The notes under the pieces were generated by a model. It was not told the origin of the DNA, did not search any database, and saw nothing but the letters and a program-made list of their open reading frames with translations. Below are positions 28,932 through 38,277 of a stretch of 64,000 nucleotides of DNA, piece after piece. Numbering within the stretch: the first letter of the stretch is position 1; each line of letters starts with the position of its first letter. The stretch is from the NCBI GenBank assembly GCA_016872645.1, contig VGZH01000013.1, positions 1-64,000 on the forward strand, given 5' to 3'. The DNA comes from Planctomycetota bacterium (GTDB lineage Bacteria; Planctomycetota; Planctomycetia; Planctomycetales; Planctomycetaceae). The position numbers were made by a program, and so were the translations under genes.

Positions 28932-31232
28932 ATGCCTTCTTGGCTGCTGCAACATTTTCTGAACCCCGGCTTTGTGATGGCTGGCACGGCGTTGGTCGCC
29001 GCGCCGATCATCATCCATTTGATCAATCGACTGCGGTTTCGGAAGGTCCGGTTCGCAGCGATGGAATTCCTGCTCGCCAGCCAGCAGCGGAACCGCCGCC
29101 GCGTGCTGATCGAGCAATTAATCTTGTTGCTGCTGCGAATCCTGTTGGTGCTGGGATTCATGTTGCTGATCGCTCGGCTGATTCTCGATCCAAGCCAGCT
29201 TTCGGTGTTTCGCGGAGCTCGCACGCATCACATGGTTTTGTTGGACGACAGCGGCTCTATGCGCGACCGGCTGGGAGACACGACGGCGTTTGGCGAGGGA
29301 GTGTCGGTCATTAAGAAGTTGGTGGCCGAGGGGACTCGACGGCCGGGGACGCAGTTGTTTTCTCTCGTGCTGCTGTCGAACCCGGAGCAGCCAGTCTTCT
29401 CGCAGCGGGATGTCAGCGAGTCCTTCGTCGCGGAGCTCGACACGAAACTGGAAAACCTCAAGCCAACGCACCGAGCGTTGTCTTTGGTCGACGGATTGAA
29501 CGCCGCTCAGACGCTCTTCGGCGACAAGGAAGAACGGGGTTCGATGAAGCATTTGCATGTGCTCTCCGACTTCCGAAATCGCGACTGGCAAGACCAGAAG
29601 GCGTTGTCGGCGGCGGCCGAGACGCTCGACGCAGCGGACGTGACGCTGAACTTCGTGAAAACGGTCGGGCAACGTCACGCCAACCTCTCGCTGACTGACC
29701 TCTCCGGCGATCTGCAGATCGCAGCGGCCGGAGTCCCCGTGCGGTTGCGAGCCACCGTCAAGAATTTCGCCGACCAAGCGGCGACCGAAGTCCGGCTCTC
29801 CGTGTTTCAAGACGGCCAGAAGCTGCCGATGACGCTGACGTTCGACAAAATCGAAGCGGGCGAATCAGTCGAGCGCGAGTTCGATCTCGTGTTCGACACG
29901 CCCAAGAAGCACGACGTGCGAGTCAGCCTCGAAGGAGATTCGCTCACGGAGGACAACTCGCGGTTGCTCGGACTCGAGACGTCGGCGGTCCACAAGGTCT
30001 TGATCGTCGACGGTGATCCCAGCGGCGATGAAGGTTCGTACGTCGTCGATGCTCTCGCCGCCGATCCGCGGATTACGGGCTTCTCGCCGCAAATCGAGAC
30101 GGTCGATTATCTGCGTCGGCGACCCATCGACGAGTTTCAAGCGATCTACCTGCTGAACGTCGCCGACTTGCCAGCCGATGCGCTCGACCCGCTGGAGAAA
30201 TACGTTGCGGCCGGAGGGGGCTTGGCATGGTTCGTTGGCGCGTCGGTGAAGACGGCGTTCTACAACGAGTCGCTGTTCAAAGCGGGTCAGGGGTTGTTTC
30301 CGGTCCCGCTCGAAACGGCTCCGCGCGATCTTCCGGTCGTTGAGGATTCCGGTCCGGACCTCGTGCTCGCGTCGCATCCGATCTTCCGAGTTTTTGAAGG
30401 ACAAGAAAATCCGTATCTCGATGTGACGCGCGTCGCGAAGTTTTTCCCAGCCGCTGCCAGTTGGCCGCGCGACGATCAGGCTCGTGGCGACGGCGTGCAG
30501 ACAATTGCAACGCTCCGCAACCGACAGCCGCTGATGTTTCATCATCGTTTCGGCAAAGGGAACGTCGTCAGCTGTCTGACGACCTGCGGCCCCGCCTGGA
30601 ACAACTGGGCCAAGTACGCCAGCTACGTCGTCCTGCAACTGGAACTGCAAAAGACGATCGCCCGTTCGGATCGCCAATTGGAAGGTCGACTCGCCGGTGA
30701 ACCGATTGAACTCTCGCTCAACCCCAGCGAGTTCACGGAGGTCATCGACATCATCGTTCCTGATGTCGCCGGCGAACGAACCGTCCGGCTGCAGGCCGCG
30801 CCTGATGCAGGAACGGCCAGGGACAAAAGGGACGGAAGCGACGATAAGACGGCTCCGGAAACTGGAAACGCGAAGCCCGAAAACTCTCTTCGCCTGAGCG
30901 CCACCTTTCGGGACACCGACCTGCCGGGCATTTATCGCGTCCGGTTGCTCGATTTGAATCAAGTGCCATTCGAGCGTTGGATCACCTATAATTTCCCGGC
31001 CGACGAGAGCGATCTCACGCTCGCAACCACCGAACTGATCCGCAAACAACTCGGCGAGAAGGTCCGCGTCAGCATCCAAGAGCCAGGTGAGTTCTCCTGG
31101 ATTGCTGGTCGCGACATCGGCAGTGAAGTCCGGGACGCGCTTTTGCTATTGCTTGCAGTCCTGCTGATCGCGGAACAATTCATGGCGTACCGCTTGAGCT
31201 ACCATCACCGACCAAGTCCTGCGGCACGATGA
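28932..31232 (+). CDS. BatA-like membrane protein with vWA domain and amidotransferase-like domain
   Basis: 766 residues. The N-terminus matches the BatA-type region: an early membrane segment, then APIIIHLINRLRFRKVRFAAMEFLLAS, and a second membrane segment near 63-85. A vWA domain follows with an intact MIDAS DxSxS (D105, S107, S109). After a beta-rich middle part, residues about 360-480 resemble the class I glutamine amidotransferase-like fold seen in planctomycete vWA proteins. A membrane segment ends the protein. Start at ATG 28932; upstream codons would read the heptad repeat. In Bacteroidetes, Bat proteins sit behind MoxR and DUF58 genes, but neither is here. It heads a run of nine + strand genes. 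Confidence 0.88.
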   Translation: MPSWLLQHFLNPGFVMAGTALVAAPIIIHLINRLRFRKVRFAAMEFLLASQQRNRRRVLIEQLILLLLRILLVLGFMLLIARLILDPSQLSVFRGARTHHMVLLDDSGSMRDRLGDTTAFGEGVSVIKKLVAEGTRRPGTQLFSLVLLSNPEQPVFSQRDVSESFVAELDTKLENLKPTHRALSLVDGLNAAQTLFGDKEERGSMKHLHVLSDFRNRDWQDQKALSAAAETLDAADVTLNFVKTVGQRHANLSLTDLSGDLQIAAAGVPVRLRATVKNFADQAATEVRLSVFQDGQKLPMTLTFDKIEAGESVEREFDLVFDTPKKHDVRVSLEGDSLTEDNSRLLGLETSAVHKVLIVDGDPSGDEGSYVVDALAADPRITGFSPQIETVDYLRRRPIDEFQAIYLLNVADLPADALDPLEKYVAAGGGLAWFVGASVKTAFYNESLFKAGQGLFPVPLETAPRDLPVVEDSGPDLVLASHPIFRVFEGQENPYLDVTRVAKFFPAAASWPRDDQARGDGVQTIATLRNRQPLMFHHRFGKGNVVSCLTTCGPAWNNWAKYASYVVLQLELQKTIARSDRQLEGRLAGEPIELSLNPSEFTEVIDIIVPDVAGERTVRLQAAPDAGTARDKRDGSDDKTAPETGNAKPENSLRLSATFRDTDLPGIYRVRLLDLNQVPFERWITYNFPADESDLTLATTELIRKQLGEKVRVSIQEPGEFSWIAGRDIGSEVRDALLLLLAVLLIAEQFMAYRLSYHHRPSPAAR

Positions 31233-31248
31233 CGGCGGAAATGACTCG

Positions 31249-33777
31249 ATGCTGAATATTGAATTCAATTTAGTGAACCTCGCAGCCGACACGCGGATGG
31301 CATGGGAGGTTGATTTGCCGAGCAGCCCGGTGGCTTGGCTGGGATGGCTGGCGTTGGCCGTCATTGGCGTCGCATGGATCGTCTCGCTGTACTTGCGAGA
31401 CACTCAGGAATTGCACCCGGCTTGGAAGGTGTGGCTGCTCTTGTTGCGGCTCGGAGCATGGGCCGGGTTGATTGCCGTTGCTGTCAATCCGCAGGAGCGA
31501 ACTCAGACAACCTCGTTTCGGGCGTCGCGGGTCGCAATCGCTGTGGACACGTCGCTGTCGATGCAGTTGCCGGAGAAGTCCCCTGAAGAATTGACGGGCT
31601 CTGCGGAGCCCGATGGAGCCAGGGGCGAGTCTCACGATCCTGCCCCGTCCGCAATGGCTCGCTCGCGTGCAGACGCGGTGCGCGAGTTGTTGGAACGCTC
31701 GCCATTGATCGCCGAATTGCAGAAGAATCACGACGTAAGCCTTTTCACGTTCGACTCGGCGCAGGCGGGGCCGCATTGGCAGTTTCGGACGAAAGATCTG
31801 CGTGTCGTCGGGCAGGCGGCGAGCCTGCCGGGAGATCAATCGAAGGACGAAAAAAAGAACGACACGGCAGTTGCGGATAAGCCCGCGGTGCTCCAGTGGG
31901 ATGAAGTCTTGAAGCCGCGCGGTGTCGAGACGCGGCTCGGCGAGTCGCTGCTGGAGCTCGTGCGGCAGATCAGCGGAAAGTCGTTGTCAGGGGTTGTCGT
32001 CATCTCGGACGGAGCGGCGAACTCCGGCATTGATCCCGCCTCGGCCAGTCATTTCGCGGCGCAATCGAACACTCGGTTGCTGACGGTCGGAGTCGGCGGA
32101 ACAAAGTCGCCGGTGAATCTGGCAATCGCCAGCGTGCAGGCTCCGACCGACGCACATCTGGGTGATCCGTTTGAAATCACAGCGTTCGTGCAGGCCGAAG
32201 GACTCGCCGGCAAGACCGCGATCGTCGAACTGTTGTCTCGCCCAGAAGGAGAGACGTCTGAGCCGAGCCTCCTCGAAGCGAAAGAAATCGCGTTGGCCGA
32301 CAACGGCGTGCCGTTGGAGGTTCGATTTCAGCAGAACCCAGCGACGGCGAATTCAGTCGAGTATCTGCTGCGTGCGAAGACCGCTGCCAAGATCAACGAA
32401 CTCAGCAACGCCGACAACGATCGTCGCAAAACGATTCGCGTCACCGATCGCAAGACGAAGGTCTTGCTCTTCGCCGGCGGCCCGATGCGCGATTACGTGT
32501 TCCTCAAGAACATGCTCTTCCGGCACTCGGCTATCGAGGTCGATGTGCTGCTGCAAACAGCTGACCTTGGCACGGCGGTCAGTCAGGAATCCAAGAAATT
32601 GCTGTTCGAGTTTCCGAAGACGCGGGAGGAGCTCTTCCCGTACGACGTCATCGTGGCCTTCGATCCAGACTGGCGCAAAGTCACCGCCGAACAACAAGCC
32701 GCACTGCGCGAGTGGGTCTTCTCGCAATCCGGCGGACTGATTCTCGTGGCGGGGGACGTCAACACGTCGTCGCTTGCAAGCGGCGGCGAAGAAGTGAAGC
32801 CGATTCAGGAGTTGTGCCCGGTGACACTCAGCTCGCTGGCGTCCGACTTGCTGGCCGACGCGAGCGGCCCGCAGGCATGGCCGATTGGCTTCTCGCGAGC
32901 GGGTCTGGAAACGGGCTTTCTGCAACTGACCGACGACACGATTAGCAGCGCGGCCGTTTGGAAAGAGTTCCCCGGAATCTACCGCTGCTATCCAACCGCT
33001 GGCTCGAAGGCCGGAGCAACCGTGTACGCGAACTTCACCGACCCTCGTTCGGAGACCAGCTACGGTGCGCCGGTCTGGCTCGCGTCGCAGTTCTACGGAT
33101 CGGGCCGGACGCTGTACGTCGGAGCCGGGGAACTCTGGCGACTACGCGCGATCGACGAAGACTACTTCGATCGTTTCTGGACCAAAGCGATTCGAGAACT
33201 CAGCACGACACGGCTGAGGCGTGGTACCATGCGAGGCATGTTGCTACTTGAACGGAATCAGTATCTGCTCGGCCAAACGGCGCATGTGCGAGCGTTGCTC
33301 AGCGACGCTCAATTTCAACCGCTCGTCGCCGAGGCGATCAACTGCGACATTTACGATCCGGCTGGCCGGCCGCAACTTCCGCCGCTCAAACTGATGCCTG
33401 ACCGCCAGCGTCCCGGCCAGTTCGTCAGCGACTTCCGCCTGAGCCTTCCAGGAACGTACCGTCTCGAACTGCTGGTCCCCGACTCGACTGACAAGCTGTC
33501 TGAGAAATTGGACGTTTCGCTCCCGAACTTGGAAACCGCCAACGCCCAACAGAAAGTCCAATTGCTTCGAGCGATGGCCGAAGAAACCGGCGGAAAGTAC
33601 CTGCCACTCGACGAGAACACGGCTGCCGCTCTGCCGAAGCTGCTGCCCAATCATGGCGAAGAGTTTCTGGTCGACGAACGGCTGCGAACCCTCTGGGACC
33701 GTGACTGGGTTCTGTATGTGCTGGTCGGATTGCTGTCTGCCGAGTGGCTCACGAGGAAACTGCTGAAACTGGCCTAG
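31249..33777 (+). CDS. Second vWA membrane protein with amidotransferase-like domain (BatB-like position)
   Basis: 842 residues. Two N-terminal membrane segments (WLGWLALAVIGVAWIVSLYL; VWLLLLRLGAWAGLIAVAV) precede a vWA-type domain with DTSLS (D100, S102, S104). Residues about 400-620 are amidotransferase-like (KVLLFAGGPMRDYVFLKN). The C-terminal third has a beta-sandwich look and ends in a membrane segment. A small hairpin at 31811-31829 (GGCAGGC/GCCTGCC) lies within the polar insert of the vWA domain and encodes part of a GQAASLPGD stretch. It starts 16 bases after the previous stop. Together the two vWA proteins may form a metal-dependent adhesion or complex scaffold (inference). Confidence 0.85.
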   Translation: MLNIEFNLVNLAADTRMAWEVDLPSSPVAWLGWLALAVIGVAWIVSLYLRDTQELHPAWKVWLLLLRLGAWAGLIAVAVNPQERTQTTSFRASRVAIAVDTSLSMQLPEKSPEELTGSAEPDGARGESHDPAPSAMARSRADAVRELLERSPLIAELQKNHDVSLFTFDSAQAGPHWQFRTKDLRVVGQAASLPGDQSKDEKKNDTAVADKPAVLQWDEVLKPRGVETRLGESLLELVRQISGKSLSGVVVISDGAANSGIDPASASHFAAQSNTRLLTVGVGGTKSPVNLAIASVQAPTDAHLGDPFEITAFVQAEGLAGKTAIVELLSRPEGETSEPSLLEAKEIALADNGVPLEVRFQQNPATANSVEYLLRAKTAAKINELSNADNDRRKTIRVTDRKTKVLLFAGGPMRDYVFLKNMLFRHSAIEVDVLLQTADLGTAVSQESKKLLFEFPKTREELFPYDVIVAFDPDWRKVTAEQQAALREWVFSQSGGLILVAGDVNTSSLASGGEEVKPIQELCPVTLSSLASDLLADASGPQAWPIGFSRAGLETGFLQLTDDTISSAAVWKEFPGIYRCYPTAGSKAGATVYANFTDPRSETSYGAPVWLASQFYGSGRTLYVGAGELWRLRAIDEDYFDRFWTKAIRELSTTRLRRGTMRGMLLLERNQYLLGQTAHVRALLSDAQFQPLVAEAINCDIYDPAGRPQLPPLKLMPDRQRPGQFVSDFRLSLPGTYRLELLVPDSTDKLSEKLDVSLPNLETANAQQKVQLLRAMAEETGGKYLPLDENTAAALPKLLPNHGEEFLVDERLRTLWDRDWVLYVLVGLLSAEWLTRKLLKLA
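31811..31829. repeat. Small perfect hairpin inside the second vWA gene
   Basis: GGCAGGC and GCCTGCC form a 7-bp stem with a 5-base loop inside the coding sequence, in a polar stretch of the vWA domain. The site resembles other inverted repeats of the window that fall in tolerant protein positions. Confidence 0.4.
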
Positions 33778-33786
33778 GACTCGAAC

Positions 33787-36231
33787 ATGTTCGATCACAT
33801 CCAACTCCCACCTGAAGTCGACGCGATTCTCACGGAATTGAAGTCGCGGATTCGGCGATACGTTTTGTGGCAGGGACTGGCGTTGGTGGTTGTGGCCGTC
33901 GGCTTGTTCTTCTGGTTCAGTTTGGGATTTGACTGGGCGGTCTTTTCAGTGCGGCGATTGGAGCCTCCGCGTTGGTTGCGAGTCGGCTTGGACTTGGCGG
34001 TGGTCGGCGGGGTGACGGCTGTCCTGTTTTCTTTCGTCTTGTTCCGAGTTTTCCGCAGTTTTCGGACCAAGTCGCTGGCACTGATCTTGGAAAAGCGATT
34101 TCCGGAATTAAACGATCGGCTGGTCACGGCGGTTGAGTCGTCGGGACAGGCGGAGTCTCACACAGCGCTGACGTCGGCGATGTTGGAACGCACGATGCTC
34201 GATGCGGTCAGCATGCTCAAGCAGGTGGATGTCGGCGTTGTCTTTGACCAACGACCGCTGCGGCGAGTGATGACGGTGGCGAGCGTGCTGCTGGTTTCGC
34301 TGATTGCGTTCGCCACGATGTGTCCGCAGGCATTCGCTCGCTGGCGAGCGGGTTATCTGGGCCTGGAAGAAACGTATTGGCCGCGCGATGTGGAACTCAT
34401 CGCGACGGTCTTGGCTGAACCGGGAGATCGCGTGAAGCTGTTCGTCGATGGCGAATACAAACATCCTCGCGGCGGCGATCTCGTGTTGCTGTTCGATGTC
34501 CCCGCCGGCAAAAAGGTGCCGGAGCGTGTTGAACTGCAATACAAGCTCGGCGGCGGTCGTGGTTATGGCCGAGCGACCTGTTTCGCTGCCGGAGAACGCC
34601 GCTTCAAGCACGCGATTGATGACCTTTTGGACGACGCCGACTTCTGGGTCACGGCCGGTGACTTCACCAATCGCCAAGCGTATCGCGTGCGAGTCGTCGA
34701 TCCGCCGCGAATCGACGTGTTGACCGCCGAGAGCCTGTTTCCCGAACACACGAAGCGACAGAAGCTCGACGACGAATCGGGCACGCCGGTGCGTGAAACC
34801 GTCTCGGTCCAAGGGACGCAGATGTCGCTGCCGATCGAGACCGATTTCCTGCTGCGAGCGAAAACTAACAAGCCGCTAGTCCAAGCTCGACTGCAATTCG
34901 GCCCGCACGAACTGACGCTGTCACCGACGCAAGCCTCACTGAAAACTCCTTCCGCGGACGGCCAAGCGATGCAGGTCGAGCCGATCTCGGCAGACCGCGC
35001 CGCAAAGTACTTCGACGCCGCTGGACGCGAGTTCGTCGTCCCGTTCGTGCTCTCCGAATTGGCGACACCAGCTGCTCGTGAACGGTTTGAGAAATTGGAC
35101 ACGCCATTCGGCAAGCCGATCGTGATGCCGCCGGACGTCGCGCTGAAGATCTTCCTCGAAGACACCGACGAAATCATCGGAGCCGAACCGGCCAAGATCA
35201 CGATTCATGGCATTGCCGACAACCCGCCAACCATCGCCGCCGAACTCAAGGGGATCGGCACGTCGGTGACTCGCAAGGCGGAGATTCCTGTCGCGGGAAT
35301 CATCGCCGACGACTACGGACTCAAGGACGTGCGATTTGAATTCCTGATCGACGAAAAAGAACCGTGGGAAGTCCGCTCGTTGTCGAAGTCCCCCAGCGGC
35401 GAGCCGCGCGAATTCAAACTGCAAGCAGACGCTGATGACCCGACCGAACGACTGGAAATCCTGAAGATGGATCTCGCGGTCGGCCAAAAGCTAACACTGA
35501 CCGTTGTTGCTGAGGACGCAGACAACCTCAACGGCCCGCACGTTTCGCGCAGCCAGAAGTTCACGTTCAAGATCGTCAGCAACGAAGAACTGCTGTCGTT
35601 GCTCTATCAACGGGAACTCAATCTGCGCCGTCGGTTCGAGCAGATCATTTCCGAGGTCAAACAGACGCGAGCCGATCTGATCCTGCATCGCTCGAAAGCC
35701 GACGGGGCCGCGAAGCTGTCCGCCGAGGAAAAGGCGAACGCCACCGAGGTATCGACGGCAGTGGTCGCCAGCGTCGTTCGTTCACTGCATGCGATTCGCA
35801 AGAACGCCACCGAGACCATTTCCGTCGAGGAATCCTTTCAAGATATCCGCGAAGAATTGATCAATAATGCGGTTCACACCCCACAAATGTTGGAACGAAT
35901 CGACGAGAAAATCGTAAAACCTCTCCACGCGCTGAACACGGGAGATTATCCTTCTGTGGACGAATCGCTGGGGGCTTTGAAGCTCTTGCTGGACGACGGC
36001 CGCGATCCCTTGCCGGGCCTGGACGAATCGATCGCCCAGATCGGCGTGATGCTCGACCAGATGGACACGATTCTCAAGGAAATGCAGCGGCTGGAGACAT
36101 TCCAGGAAGCCATCGAACTCCTCAAGTCGATCATTGATCAACAGCAGCAACTCGAAGAACGCACCAAGTCCGAACGGAAGAAACGCCGCATTCAAGAACT
36201 GAAAGGGCTTTCCGATGAGACCGAAAAGTGA
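33787..36231 (+). CDS. DUF4175-like membrane protein
   Basis: 814 residues. Two membrane segments near residues 27-50 and 70-92, a third near 160-180, then a large polar extracytoplasmic region, and from about residue 600 long heptad-like helices rich in Glu/Lys/Arg that look coiled-coil. The architecture resembles DUF4175-type proteins found beside vWA/Bat genes; I am moderately sure of that. It starts 9 bases after the previous stop and its stop lies inside the next gene (overlap 17 bases), so translation is coupled. It likely forms part of a multi-protein envelope complex with the two vWA proteins. Confidence 0.78.
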   Translation: MFDHIQLPPEVDAILTELKSRIRRYVLWQGLALVVVAVGLFFWFSLGFDWAVFSVRRLEPPRWLRVGLDLAVVGGVTAVLFSFVLFRVFRSFRTKSLALILEKRFPELNDRLVTAVESSGQAESHTALTSAMLERTMLDAVSMLKQVDVGVVFDQRPLRRVMTVASVLLVSLIAFATMCPQAFARWRAGYLGLEETYWPRDVELIATVLAEPGDRVKLFVDGEYKHPRGGDLVLLFDVPAGKKVPERVELQYKLGGGRGYGRATCFAAGERRFKHAIDDLLDDADFWVTAGDFTNRQAYRVRVVDPPRIDVLTAESLFPEHTKRQKLDDESGTPVRETVSVQGTQMSLPIETDFLLRAKTNKPLVQARLQFGPHELTLSPTQASLKTPSADGQAMQVEPISADRAAKYFDAAGREFVVPFVLSELATPAARERFEKLDTPFGKPIVMPPDVALKIFLEDTDEIIGAEPAKITIHGIADNPPTIAAELKGIGTSVTRKAEIPVAGIIADDYGLKDVRFEFLIDEKEPWEVRSLSKSPSGEPREFKLQADADDPTERLEILKMDLAVGQKLTLTVVAEDADNLNGPHVSRSQKFTFKIVSNEELLSLLYQRELNLRRRFEQIISEVKQTRADLILHRSKADGAAKLSAEEKANATEVSTAVVASVVRSLHAIRKNATETISVEESFQDIREELINNAVHTPQMLERIDEKIVKPLHALNTGDYPSVDESLGALKLLLDDGRDPLPGLDESIAQIGVMLDQMDTILKEMQRLETFQEAIELLKSIIDQQQQLEERTKSERKKRRIQELKGLSDETEK

Positions 36232-38101
36232 CAACTGCAGCGTGACAAGCGCAAAGTGCAAAGTGCATGGCGTCCAGTCTCGTCATTTGCACTTTGCACT
36301 TTGCACTGCGTTCGTCACGATCGTCATTGGGCTGTCTCTGGGTGGTATTTCCGTCAGTCAAGAGACGACTCCACCGCCGAACAAGCCCAACCTGGCCAAC
36401 GATCAGGATTCAATCAAGGCACGCTACAAACGGTTCAATCTCACGCTGCAACAGATGGCGGAGATTCTTCGCAAACAAGATCCTGAACGGGCGGACTTGC
36501 TGTTCCGAGCACTCGGCAAATCGCAGGAGACGCGAATTGAAGACCAGATGAACCTGATCTTCTCGCTGCTCAACAAAGAACAACCGCAACTCGGTGAGGC
36601 AATCGACCGCCAAGAAGAATTGGTCGGACAGCTCAAAAACCTGTTGGACCTGTTGCAGTCCGAAGATCGCCGTTCAGAAATCGAAAAGGAAAAACAGCGG
36701 CTGCAGGACTTGCTCAAAGACATCAACAAGATGATCGGCAAGGAGAAGGACGTCCGCGCCGGCACCGAACGGGGCGATGACACCAAGAAACTCGCCGGCA
36801 AACAGGAAGACATCGCAAAGGATGCCGACAAGCTTGGCCAGAAGATCGACAAACAGGACGCCGAGAAGAACGGAGAACCTCCGCCAAACTCAAAGTCGCA
36901 GAAGTCTGATTCAAAGCCGGGCGACCCCAAGAGTACCGATCAAAAGCCGAGTGACAAAGACGGCAAGCCGATGGACGACAAGTCCGACAAGCCGGCCGAA
37001 GACCAGAAACCGGGTGACACCAAGAAGCCGGACGACAAAGACAAGAACAAAGACAAGAACGACAATCCGTCTGACATGAACAAGTCGGATAAGCCGATGG
37101 ATGGCTCCAAGCCGCAGGACAAGGAGGGCAAACCATCCGACCAGAAACCGATGCCCAACAAAAGCCAGCAAGGCAAGCCAATGGATGGCCAACCGCAAGA
37201 CAGCCAGCCGATGCCAATGCAGGACGGGCAGCAACAAGACGGCCAACAGGACAACCAACAGCAAAACGATCCCAAAAAACAAAAAACACCTGGCCGCAAG
37301 CAACTTGAAGAGTCTCGCGATGCGATGCAACGGGCAATTGAAGAACTCAAAAAGCAGAAGCCGGCTGACGCTTCGAAGGAACAAGACGATGCAATCCGTA
37401 AGCTGATGGAGGCTAAAGAGAAAATCGAGGAGATCCTCCGGCAGCTTCGCGAAGAGGAACAAAAGCTGATGCTCGCCGCACTCGAGGCTCGCTTCAAAAA
37501 GATGCTCGCGGCACAGCTCATCATCTATCACGACACCGTGCGACTCTCGAAGGCTGGCGATTCCGAGAAGGCAACGGCCCAAGCTCGTGCCGTGAAACTG
37601 TCGCAGGGCGAGCAGGAAATCTTGATTGATGCCGATAAGGCGTTGATCTTGCTCAAAGAAGAGGGATCGTCGATCGCCTTTCCTGAATCGGTCGCAGGCA
37701 TTCGGCAAGACGTTCAAAATCTCGTCGGCTGGTTGCAGGACGCGAAGGTCGGCGAACTGACCCAGGCGGTTGAGAAAGATGTCATCGAGGCTCTCGAAGA
37801 ACTGATTGAAGCGTTGCAAAAGGAGATGGAGAAGTCGGACGAGGACAAGAAGAAACAACAACAGCAGCAGCAACAACAGAATCAGGAGCAATCTCAGCCG
37901 CTCGTCGATCAACTCGCCGAGTTGAAGATGCTGCGATCGTTGCAACTGCGAGTGAACCGCCGCACGAAACAACTTGGCCGCACGTTTGAAGGGGAGCAGG
38001 CCACTCAGGACGAAGCTGTGCAGCAATTGCAGCAACTCTCTGGCCGACAAGCCCGCATCCAGCAAGCGACCTCGGACTTGGTGAAGGGGAAAAACAAATG
38101 A
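36215..38101 (+). CDS. Exported coiled-coil protein with long disordered Lys/Asp/Gln-rich linker
   Basis: 628 residues. ATG 36215 overlaps the previous gene by 17 bases. The N-terminal 50 residues hold a hydrophobic core (HLHFALCTAFVTIVIGLSL) encoded by one arm of the heptad-repeat hairpin at 36251-36304; this acts as signal peptide or anchor. Residues 75-190 are coiled-coil-like helices. About 205-350 is a low-complexity linker of repeated DKP, KPD and QQ words. A second helical region follows, and near 550 a run of nine Gln precedes the C-terminal helices. No fold-specific motif was recognised. It shares the operon with the vWA proteins and may act as a flexible spacer or scaffold across the periplasm (inference). 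Confidence 0.82.
   Translation: MRPKSDNCSVTSAKCKVHGVQSRHLHFALCTAFVTIVIGLSLGGISVSQETTPPPNKPNLANDQDSIKARYKRFNLTLQQMAEILRKQDPERADLLFRALGKSQETRIEDQMNLIFSLLNKEQPQLGEAIDRQEELVGQLKNLLDLLQSEDRRSEIEKEKQRLQDLLKDINKMIGKEKDVRAGTERGDDTKKLAGKQEDIAKDADKLGQKIDKQDAEKNGEPPPNSKSQKSDSKPGDPKSTDQKPSDKDGKPMDDKSDKPAEDQKPGDTKKPDDKDKNKDKNDNPSDMNKSDKPMDGSKPQDKEGKPSDQKPMPNKSQQGKPMDGQPQDSQPMPMQDGQQQDGQQDNQQQNDPKKQKTPGRKQLEESRDAMQRAIEELKKQKPADASKEQDDAIRKLMEAKEKIEEILRQLREEEQKLMLAALEARFKKMLAAQLIIYHDTVRLSKAGDSEKATAQARAVKLSQGEQEILIDADKALILLKEEGSSIAFPESVAGIRQDVQNLVGWLQDAKVGELTQAVEKDVIEALEELIEALQKEMEKSDEDKKKQQQQQQQQNQEQSQPLVDQLAELKMLRSLQLRVNRRTKQLGRTFEGEQATQDEAVQQLQQLSGRQARIQQATSDLVKGKNK
36251..36304. repeat. Perfect 17-bp inverted heptanucleotide repeat at a gene start
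   Basis: Left arm GCAAAGTGCAAAGTGCA (36251-36267) and right arm TGCACTTTGCACTTTGC (36288-36304) are exact reverse complements around a 20-base loop. Each arm is two and a half copies of a 7-base unit. The hairpin lies 36 bases into the gene, and the right arm encodes the start of the hydrophobic signal region. It should form a strong structure in the mRNA near the start codon. Confidence 0.8.
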
Positions 38102-38119
38102 ACCGCCAAGCAGCCCATC

Positions 38120-38147
38120 TGGTCCGTCAATGGTCCGCAGTCCATCG
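38120..38147 (+). repeat. Heptanucleotide repeat, single arm
   Basis: Four 7-base units beginning TGGTCCG; GTC recurs every seven bases. It lies just after the stop of the coiled-coil gene, in the stretch before the next signal peptide. Confidence 0.4.
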
Positions 38148-38277
38148 CTGCCAGCGACCCCGAAAACTCGCTACCGCTAGAATCGACCACCCCGCCAAGT
38201 TTGGTTCGAATCGCCGGACCGATTTCGGGATAACGATTGTGTCTGAAGAGGGTGTATGCGCGAGAGTTCTATTGAGC

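Noticed and set aside
29865-31079. Minus-strand open frame of 404 codons
   Set aside because: Antisense to the BatA-like gene, no motif, GC-rich coding shadow.
36911-38065. Long minus-strand open frame rich in Leu (384 codons)
   Set aside because: It is the reverse of the Gln/Lys/Asp-rich coiled-coil gene on the + strand; runs of CAG and CAA read as Leu in reverse. No domain or start context.
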